Positions 9,356 to 17,366 of a DNA stretch of 19,801 nucleotides are shown piece by piece (position 1 is the first letter of the stretch; the number at the start of each line of letters is the position of its first letter). Where the stretch lies: NCBI GenBank assembly GCA_015499995.1, contig JADNRV010000647.1, positions 1-19,801 of the forward strand, in the 5' to 3' direction. Below the pieces are notes generated by a model. The model was not told the origin of the DNA, did not search any database, and was given only the letters and a program-made list of their open reading frames with translations. Position numbers and translations under genes: made by a program. This stretch comes from Flammula alnicola. Its lineage: Eukaryota; Basidiomycota; Agaricomycetes; Agaricales; Strophariaceae.

Positions 9356-10103
9356 ATGCTTGGCCGTCGCGCTCTTCCAACTCTCAGCAATGCATTGAAG
9401 GGCATCACACGTTCTGCCTCATCATCGACTTCCGCTGCTGCTGTCAAAGCCAACGACGCAGCTATCTCCACCAAGAAGGATGCACCAGTGACTGTGCAAC
9501 AAGCTCCCAACTATCCTACCACCTGGTCAACAAGCCAGGCGCCTCGTCCTGGCGCCGGCTCTGGCCCACGATTCGAGCAAACCGCTATGGAATTCCAGCC
9601 TTATCCGCTGAGCGCGATGGAACTCGTCTCGCAGGAGCCAGTACGCCTCGTACAAGGACGGAAAGCGACTTGTGACGGAGGTAAGTAGGACCCTCACCAA
9701 TTTCCGCGGGCTGCATCAGTTCTCTGACGTGTTTTGGCTGTATGATTGTTCGGAAATTAGGAGGAGGTCCCTTGGGTCACCCCAAAATTTACATTAACCT
9801 GGTATGTACAAGTAACGCCGGGTTCCCGTCGTTGCTGCGTAATGTCTCGTAAATTTGCTCTCCGTTCTTACACCTATCCGACAGGATCAACCAGGACCTC
9901 GTCCATGCGGGTATGTAAAACCCTGTCGTTATCTACCTTTGTGGGCAAAAGTAACTGAATGTATGGCTACATTGCCGCCGTTTCTCTCTGAAGATACTGG
10001 TATGTGTGCTTCTCATCCCATTTTGGTTGTACGTCTTTGCCCATCGTGACTGGTTCATTTCAGTGGTATACGGTTCGAACAAGACCCCCATCATCACCAT
10101 TGA
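9356..10103 (+). CDS. NDUFS6: Complex I zinc subunit, NDUFS6 (13 kDa) type, mitochondrial
   Basis: Accessory subunit of NADH:ubiquinone oxidoreductase in the mitochondrial matrix arm, needed for late assembly. Exons: 9356-9680, 9761-9801, 9885-9910, 9994-9999 and 10064-10103; introns of 80, 83, 83 and 64 nt, all GT-AG. They encode 145 residues. The start MLGRRALPTLSNALKGITRS is rich in Arg, Ser and Ala and lacks acidic residues, as expected of a mitochondrial presequence. The C-terminal zinc module reads CDGGGGPLGHPKIYINL then DQPGPRPCGYCGIRFE, with probable ligands Cys106, His115, Cys130 and Cys133, matching the family pattern C-x8-H-x14-C-x2-C. The protein ends in four histidines. The fourth exon is only 6 nt (ATACTG) and encodes Tyr132 and the first two bases of the Cys133 codon. 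ATG context CCACCATGC is favourable. Confidence 0.93.
9994..9999 (+). other. 6-nt microexon of the NDUFS6-type gene
   Basis: ATACTG is flanked by CTCTGAAG (acceptor) and GTATGTG (donor). Joined to GG from exon 3 and T from exon 5 it gives GGA TAC TGT (Gly-Tyr-Cys), restoring the family motif CGYCG. Without it the frame stays open but Tyr132 and the zinc ligand Cys133 are lost. Confidence 0.85.
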
Positions 10104-10604
10104 TAGTCCATCACCATCTGCTGTCACTGTCATATCAAACAATAGAAATGCAAATTGCTTGAGATTCCTAAGATTCGAAATGTCAATAACGTGGGACGCC
10201 GCGGCAACCAAATTGAGGCCTGGTGGTGTATCCCTTCTGGATTATCCAGCTCTCCAGCTTTGTTGTTACAAGCCAGAGAGCATAAAAATACATATTGTCT
10301 GTCTACTACTATAAGTAGCTTCCGGCTTTGGATAGTGCAACTAGAGAAAAGTAAGTATGGTACGAGTGGAAAAACGACAAATTACTAGAAATGCAAAAAC
10401 AGAGAAGCTAGAGCCAATGGTTCATTATGTGTACGCCGCTGATACAACCTCCTGGGTACAATGGGACAAATGAATGATGAGTGTTTGAGTGCGGGGAGAA
10501 ATGTAGACAATGATTGTGGCAAAACTGACAAGACCGAAGAACGAAACAGAGAACAGGAACAAAGAGAAACACGAATAAGCCAAGGGAGTGTGTCTAGCAG
10601 AAGA
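10104..10604. other. Convergent 3' region between NDUFS6 and kinase genes
   Basis: About 500 bp between the stop codons of two convergent genes. It is moderately AT-rich, with A/T runs suitable for 3' end formation of either transcript. Frames up to 102 codons run through it, but they show no recognisable domain and mostly overlap the ends of the neighbouring genes. No gene is called. Confidence 0.55.
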
Positions 10605-13600
10605 TCAAGCATCTTCTGGCATTGTGAAAATCATGGGCGAGAGTGGCGGAAGTTCTCCTCCAGCCGCCGCTTCCAACTGGGAGAAAGGTGGTAGGACATT
10701 AGGGGATGGTAGTCGGTCACCAGTTGAGGGTGGTAATGGGGGTGGCGGTAACGGAGGCTGAGTGGAGTCGTCAGGGACCAGACCATCCGTACGGTCCCAC
10801 TTGTAACTCACCACTTTGAACATAGGGTTAATGGTGGACTTGGCCGATTTGGGTGTATGGCCCGAGCTCGGTGGATACCCGTAAGAGCTCGGCGGGTGGC
10901 CGTATGGACTGGGTGGCAGAGGAGGTAGCTGGCCATGCAAATCCAGAGGACTATGAGGGCCATTATGATTTGAATGAAATCCTGGGGATATGGATATGTA
11001 AGGAGGCGATTGTGTCCGAGATAGATGATCGTCCTTGTGGTGCTGTTGCAGTTGGATCCACGGCGGAGAAGGTGATAGTGAAGGAGACATGGTAGGCGAG
11101 AGCGAGAGCAGTTGTAGGGGTGGGGGTGATATACTGCCTGAGAGATGCGACGTAACGGAAGCCTGAGTACGGAAATCGTGCGCCAGTTGACCTTCCAAAG
11201 AGAAAGAATTGGATGAGCGTGCAGATGGAGGGAAATCGTCGAACGACGTTCGCAAGGAAGATCGCGAGGTCATTCTGCTCATATTGTACAGACTAGGTCG
11301 ATTGCGTAGTCGAGATGGACCTGGGTCGCTGTCCACAGTGGCGAAGGACATAGAAGACACACGACTAATGCTGTGGACATCCGACGACGACATCGAATGG
11401 TCATCGTCGTATTCTCGCCGGCGAACTTTGGAAACACGCTCTGAGGGACCTCTCCATTCCCGTTCCCGATCAGGCGGGGAAAGAAAAGGCTCGGTTTGCA
11501 TGACGAACTTGCCTGCAGCAGCGTTGACGGTATTCAGTTTCGCGCCATTGGCACCATTGCTTTGATCACCGCGTCGGACAGGGCCATACGAAGGCTGTTT
11601 ACCCTTCGACTCCATGAGGTCTCTGCGCTCTTCAGGACCAGACGCAGACGTCCACTCAATATCGTCACCGACTTTATTCCGCAGGATCTCTTGACGTTTG
11701 CCCATGACAGCCCGAGACCGCTCAGCGTAGGTCTTCTTGGCCAACCTGTGTTTCTCCAGTTCGGCTTCATGGTGCAGACGTTGAGCTTCCTTCTTGTTCA
11801 AGTTATGGATCTCCTTGGCATCACGTGGATCTTGCACCGGTTCGCGAACGGGCGACGATTCCCGTAAGGACCTGCTACCTGTGCTTGAGGACTGAGCGCG
11901 TTTCCGTGATGGGAAGACAATAGCAGGGCTGGTTTCGTCCACAGGAGGAAGAGCGTTATGATGCGATTTGTCTCCTCCAAACATACCAAGACCCCATCTG
12001 ATGTTCTTCTTTCCAAATGTTGACAACGTACCCAACTTGCCAAGTTTGTGAGATTGTGCATGCGCATTGGCAACGTCTTGGGAAGGTTCTGCGGGCCGCG
12101 GAGGATCCTGGACCATGGGAGAATCATGCACATCGATAACATGACCGTTGGCATAGGGTTGTGAATGAGATTGATCTTGTGGCAGAGCAATATCCATGGG
12201 ATAGTCAGCCGGCGAATCAGGCCATGTACTGTGAGGAGGATGCCGATATTCATTATGCGCGACGATAGGGCTTGGTAGCGGAGGCAAGTGAGGCTGAGGC
12301 GCGGGAATAGGATATGGTATGCGATGAGTAGCGGAAGCATCGGGAAACTGGTGAGGGTGATGTAGATTCTGAGCAGAGTGTGAATGCGAGGGTGGAATGA
12401 CGTGGGGCGGAGAAACTAATGATGGATGTGAATGTGTTCCGTTGACATGGGGTGCCGTTGTCGTTATGGACGGGTTGGAAGTAGATATATGCAGGCTGGA
12501 TGGGAAAGTGATGTGATTGCGGGGTATTGTCTCTTGCAGATATGGGTGGTCAAGACATTGCCGACTTGTCAGCCGTTTGTCGGGATCGTATCTCAAAAGA
12601 TCTCGAATGCAATTCACTAGTGACCTTGGAACTGACTTTTCAAATAGAGCATAGAAGTCCTTTGGCTCACACTAGAAACGTCCGTCAAAAGGAATTCATA
12701 TATGCGACAAAATGTATGCGTACCTTACGGAAAGAAAATCCGTGGTGGGACGCAAGCTGGTTTCCCCTGAGCCAAGGACCTCCACCTATTGGAACGCCAT
12801 TCATGTCGCAACCATAGGCATCTGACGGATCTCCCAGAATTTCCAGTATCTTCTCCACCTGATCACCCTGATCTGCCCCAGGAAAAAGCGGTTTCAAGTT
12901 GACGAGTTCGGCCATAATGGTACCAAATGCCCACATGTCAACGGGATTAGAGTAGTCACGACTAAAAAGCAGCACTTCAGGAGCCCGATACCAACGAGTT
13001 GACACATATTCGGTGTAAGGAGGTGCACTCTTTGTCTCTCGAGCGAGACCAAAATCAGCCAACTTGATTATGGTCATAACGTCCTTTTCCTTGGGCGCGT
13101 TTGGAGGGGCTATAGGCGACACTGGGGTGTAATCGAAGAGGCCTGTGGTTGTGACCAAGACGTTCTCTGGCTTCATATCGCGATGAAAATAACCGTTGGT
13201 ATGGATGTGATCGAGACCCAGTAGGATTTGGTGAAAAATAGAGGAAACAAGACCGCCAGCGAGAGGACGACCTTTTCGAGTTTTGATGAGATGGTAAAGA
13301 TTGCCCTCCATGGACTCGAAGACAAAGTATAGCTCTTTGGTATCGGGAAGCAGAAAAAAATCGTACAAAGGAATTATGTTTGGATGAAAGGGGATTGCGC
13401 GCAGAGACTGAGGGAGATTAGATGGTCAGAAGGGTGTTGTGGGGAGAAAAGCACAGCAACGCACCTCAAGCTCTTTGAGTTTCTGGCACTCGTCCCAACC
13501 ACCTTCCCATCTTTTCTTCATGAGCTTTACTGCTACCAAACGCTTCCCAGCATACTGAGGGCGGGCGCTGGCCGCACATTGCATGGGGGAGGGAGGAGTA

Positions 13601-13969
13601 CCGGGTGGCAGTGTTCCATGCCAATCGCAGAGCCAGACGGTGCCAAATGAACCATTTCCCAGAACCTTGATTGGTGTGTAAGAGCGCTCTGAACCTGGAT
13701 GCAGACAAGTGAGATGGGGTATATTTGAACATAAAAATGGAACATACTGCTCTGCGAACTGCCGACGACGAGACGATTGTTCTGAATTGATACGCTGGGT
13801 ATGCCGATGACAGTGACTGTGTTGGGAGCCTTGGGTGGTTGGATGTGGGGTGGGGGTTGAATGGTATGGACAGCGGCACCGTTTGGGATGTGATGTACAT
13901 GGCCATCTATGAAAAGGATTAGATATGTAGTATTTGACTAGGAGGATGAGAGAGATATTGACCTTGCAT
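10605..13969 (-). CDS. Ime2/Crk1-type CMGC (RCK family) Ser/Thr protein kinase
   Basis: Ortholog-type of yeast Ime2 and Ustilago Crk1, kinases linked to meiosis, morphogenesis and stress or nutrient signalling. Exons: 13969-13963 (only ATGCAAG), 13906-13748, 13694-13465, 13407-12724 and 12671-10605; introns of 56, 53, 57 and 52 nt. They encode 1048 residues. Kinase landmarks: Gly loop GNGSFGTV (68-75), Lys112 in VAVK, HRDMKPEN (207-214), DFG (250-252), activation-loop TEY (264-266, the T-x-Y dual phosphorylation site of this family) and WYRAPE (271-276). The kinase domain ends with CLDHPYLQET. The remaining roughly 650 residues are low complexity, first His/Pro-rich, with islands around KLGKLGTLSTFGKKNIRWGL and a basic, coiled-coil-like EKHRLAKKTYAERSRAVMGK, then Ser/Pro-rich to the end. 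The 7-nt first exon is inferred: its donor GTCAAT is weak, but it gives the only ATG in the correct frame. An ATG at 13906 is in the wrong frame. Confidence 0.9.
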
Positions 13970-14241
13970 TTGGCCGCTTGTGTCGAGTAAAGAGGGGGTA
14001 AGATAAAGAGGGAGTTCAATGGAACATGGAAATAAAGATAGAGAAGGGATTCGCTGGCGTGCGGCGAGAGACGACTTTGGCGAGAGAAGTCTTGCACAAG
14101 GCTGAAAAAAAGAAGACGAAAGCGAGTAGCAAGTTCGGGTGTCGCCCTCCTTCCTTATTCGGCATGGAATCATCCAATCGCTTGGGCCAGATCTTATTCG
14201 TAGATCATCCGTGTCTTTCGTACATCTTGACTATCTACAGA
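13970..14241. promoter_or_regulatory. Short promoter/5' UTR of the kinase gene
   Basis: Only 272 bp separate the kinase ATG from the stop of the upstream PRPP synthetase gene on the same strand. This space must hold the 3' end of one transcript and the promoter and leader of the other. I see no clear TATA box. Confidence 0.5.
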
Positions 14242-15561
14242 CTAATACGGCACCTCGTGGAATAGCTTCGACACACTCTCTCCGTAGTGGCTGCGTCGTA
14301 TCACTTCCCCAAGCACCTTTCCAATGTCAATCACCTCGATTTTCTTGCATGCTGCCTGGTTCGCGTTCTGCGGCAACGTGTTCGTCACAATCAGCTTCTC
14401 CAGGTTGCTCTCCTCAATCGTCTCCAGCGCCTTGCCACTCAGAATTCCGTGTGTCACAAAGCCGAACACCTTGAGCGCTCCGGCTTCAGACAGGTGCGAC
14501 GCCGCCAGACAGAGCGTCCCGCAGGTGTCCGCCATGTCGTCCACCAGTATCGCTATTTTGTCCTTCACGTTCCCAACCAATATCATGCGCGAGACCTCGT
14601 TCGCTTTCTTTCGCTCCTTGTGGAATAATGCAAAATCCACGCCAAGTCGATCGGCTATTGATGTTGCTCTGCCGAATTGTTAGCTTCGTTTTACAACATA
14701 ATCACTCCACAGTACTCCACTTACCGTTTAGCGCCACCTGCATCGGGAGACACAATTACCACATCATCAACGTTGAAGTGCGTCCTAATGTACAAGATTG
14801 CCGATGGTTCTGCGTAAAGCTGGCAAAAAAAAAATCAGGCAAAATTCGAAATGAGCAAGGGTTGCGGGCTCCTTACACTAATGGATCATTATTTAATTAA
14901 AGTAGCCTCGAGAAGCAATAGTAAAACTCACTTGTCAACCGGAACATCAAAGAAACCCTGAATTTGAGATGCGTGGAGGTCCATAGTCTGCGAATTATCA
15001 TGAACAATAGTGTAATTGCCGGTAGAAAACTCTACTCGCAATAATGTGGTCGCATCCAGCTTTCTGGATCATATTCGCCACAAGCTTGGCCGTAATAGGC
15101 GCCCGGCTCTTGTCTTTTTTATCCTGTCGGGCATATGGGAAAAGGGGTATGACCGCCGTAATCCGTTTAGCGCTCGCAATTTTACAGGCATGGATCATGA
15201 TGCAGAGCTCCATGAGAGCAGTGTTCACTGCACCACAGCCAGTGTTGATAATGTACACATCATCCTCTCGCACCGACTCTGCGATGGTGACGTTCGTTTC
15301 GCCAATACCACTTCGTGTGATTTCAGCCTTCGAGAGGGGCAAACCAATGCTGAAACATGGCGTCAATGAATGTCGAGGTCAAGGACGGGGAAGTGGTGGG
15401 GTGGAATAGATAAGAGAGCTACCGTCTCGCAATGATCTCAGCAAGTTCAGGATGGCTCGTTCCTACAGAAAAGCAGTTTGTTAGTCCAAACGCACTCGAT
15501 GCTGTTGCTGACAGTGCGCCTGCGCACCCGAAAAGATTTTGATCCCGCTTCCGTTCAACAT
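14242..15561 (-). CDS. PRS: Ribose-phosphate pyrophosphokinase (PRPP synthetase)
   Basis: Makes PRPP from ribose 5-phosphate and ATP in the cytosol, feeding purine, pyrimidine, His, Trp and NAD synthesis. Exons: 15561-15528, 15462-15423, 15349-15040, 14987-14932, 14877 (one nucleotide), 14819-14725 and 14668-14242; introns of 65, 73, 52, 54, 57 and 56 nt. They total 963 nt, 320 residues, the normal length for the family. Conserved parts: [17 protein letters not shown] at the N-terminus, [60 protein letters not shown] and the PRPP loop [10 protein letters not shown] (Asp222-Thr230). Start chosen: the first ATG in frame (15561); upstream in-frame codons contain no ATG. Two oddities: the third intron begins with GC (GCGAGT), and the frame between VDN and LYAEP requires a 1-nt exon or a missing base. 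Yeast has several PRS paralogs, so the exact paralog is not assigned. Confidence 0.95.
14877..14877 (-). other. Probable single-nucleotide exon of the PRPP synthetase gene
   Basis: On the minus strand the sequence reads CCATTAG, T, GTAAGG. Splicing AA (end of exon 4) + T + CTTTAC gives AAT CTT TAC, Asn-Leu-Tyr, as the family requires. The flanking introns would be 54 and 57 nt, the normal size here. The main alternative is a lost base in the reference. Confidence 0.6.
14988..15039 (-). other. GC-AG intron in the PRPP synthetase gene
   Basis: The conserved sequence [13 protein letters not shown] fixes the junction. The intron must start GCGAGT and end TTCGCAG (52 nt, phase 0). The nearest GT donor (GTAGAG, 4 nt downstream) would shift the frame. 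Confidence 0.8.
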
Positions 15562-17366
15562 GTTGCCGTCTTTTGCAATGCAAAGATGTCCGTAAAAGTC
15601 GGAATCAGATAGATGAATAAGGGTCTGTTCAAAGAGGAGAACCGGGAGAGGAGGAGGCTGGAGCTCCGAGAGTTGATGGTGGTTCGTCTGATACCTTTGC
15701 AAAGATAAGATTTTCTGAAATGCAGTGCGTCACAGGCTCACACTGGTTCGTGACAACAAACCAGAGATGAACCGGTCGGTCACCATCCCTGCTTCTATTT
15801 CCGGCAAGTAACCGGCCCAATTGCAGCACCGTTCCGACACCGGCAGATGATCAGCGGAGCCTTGTCCGGAGATATGAAAGGATGCTATAGAGCGCTTAAA
15901 ACACGATGGCCATGTATAAATGGACGCGTACAACGCAGAAGTTTCGTCGCCTCACTCTCCTGCTCACGTTTTCGATAGCTCAATAAGGTGACATTTGTCA
16001 AAAGCGTGTTTGATCATGACAAGCGCGGTCCACATGTCGGCGTGTTCCGAAAAGAGACCATGGTCTATCGAAACACGAAAAAAGGCTGTGGTAAAGAGAC
16101 TCGCCCTCCGCCCGACACACAGAATGGACCAACCTGGAATGATATGTATCGATGTCATCACTCTATGTCATATCTGTCCTTGTTCCTCGTTATCCTTGAA
16201 CCTTCGGCGCCTCCGCCTCGTATTGCCGCTGCTGCGTGCTCTATCAATGATTGTCATCAGCCTGATTGTTGGAACATGGGGAACATCTGACAGTGACATA
16301 GACAAGACGCTCTTCGCGATCAGCTGGATGAAATTCCTCGTGGTCCACTGTGTCATCCACATCCAGAACAGTTTCCCACCGATCTCCCAACAGTCCTTGA
16401 GGCTTGGACCGGTAATTTGAATCGCGAAAGGTGGCGCATCATAGCGCATCTGGGAATCGTTGGCAATAAAAATGATCAATCTCGCTTGTCTTCACCTACA
16501 CATATGCCAACACCCTGCCCCACATAAAAATATCCGTCCATTCGGCCCCGAGGTGCAGATATAGACAAAGTAGTTCGGCTCTATTATACGTGTGAACTGG
16601 GTCGATACATATTCGCGCAGTCGCTCTTCCCCAAGCAGGAGACCGAAACATTTAATTTTGAAGCATGCACCGCGTACCCATACGCCTCTTGCATCTGTCA
16701 AATACTTTACCAACAGCAGCCCGCATCCTCAAAAAATCAGAAAATCAAATATGACTTTGTATAGTCGGTAATGCAACGAAAAATGTTGGTGATATACATG
16801 ATTCACACTCCGTTGTGACATTCGGCTCTCCCAGAGGCCAGACGAGCAACGCTACTCAGGTAGATGACACTGAGCCAACGCCGAAGATCATCTTGATGAT
16901 AGAGCAGGATGCGAGTCGAAAGGGTTCTCCACATTAACAATTTTCAGGGCATCTGACATCCTGTGGGTAAGACAGTGCTTGAGAGTCAATTGCAACGAAT
17001 CGTCGGCAATCCAATACTAATTGCGATGTAAACAAAAGCTGCAACAAGATTATTCCTTCAGTTCCGACTATTTCGTATGTATAAACAATACAGTTTAGAC
17101 TACTACATGACATGCAGATAAACACCAATGTGTATGACCTCGAAGTACGAAGCACGAATGAATGTAGGGATCGTGTGATTCAAAAGTGAACAAAAAATAA
17201 TGTGAACGAAAGTCAAAGTAGGTCTCCATCAGGAGCTGAGCAAATATTACCAAGAGACGATCTACGGAAAAAGAATGAAGGTAGGGCGCAAGGAGATACA
17301 CGCAACGTTGGGAAGGTCAAAATTCCGCAAAAGACAATAAACAATGAATGGTGACAGGCCCAGAAT
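15562..17366. other. Long intergenic region without a supportable gene
   Basis: About 1.8 kb between the PRPP synthetase start and the DCP2 stop, both on the minus strand. It must include the PRPP synthetase promoter and the DCP2 3' UTR. Several frames of 65-141 codons overlap on both strands. The most protein-like is minus 16168-16479, which has a Trp-rich stretch around LKDCWEIGGKLFWMWMTQW and a terminal Arg run, but neighbouring frames do not join to it by canonical splicing without stops. A plus-strand TATAAA at 15915-15920 precedes an open frame from ATG 16016 to 16420 of no recognised family. The right half, about 16720-17360, is AT-rich. Confidence 0.5.

Noticed and set aside
10069..10080. 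GGTTCGAAC resembling a tRNA B box
   Set aside because: It is inside the last coding exon of the NDUFS6-type gene, and no A box or cloverleaf stems can be formed around it.
10853..11867. Plus-strand open frames of 80-123 codons inside the kinase tail
   Set aside because: They are antisense shadows of a long low-complexity coding exon, with no recognisable domain or splice-linked partner.
13466..13906. 146-codon minus frame starting with ATG at the first base of kinase exon 2
   Set aside because: It is out of frame with the kinase domain. The frame that reads VSIQNNRLVVGSSQSS into SERSYTPIKVLG is the coding one.
14878..14905. 28-nt exon alternative (after CGAG, before GTGTAA) to the 1-nt exon
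   Set aside because: It has the right length modulo three but introduces an in-frame TAA and extra residues within a strictly conserved motif.
15995..16420. Plus-strand 141-codon open frame downstream of a TATAAA
   Set aside because: It overlaps a minus-strand frame, starts at a non-ATG codon (the first ATG is at 16016) and shows no recognised family, so it is not called as a gene.
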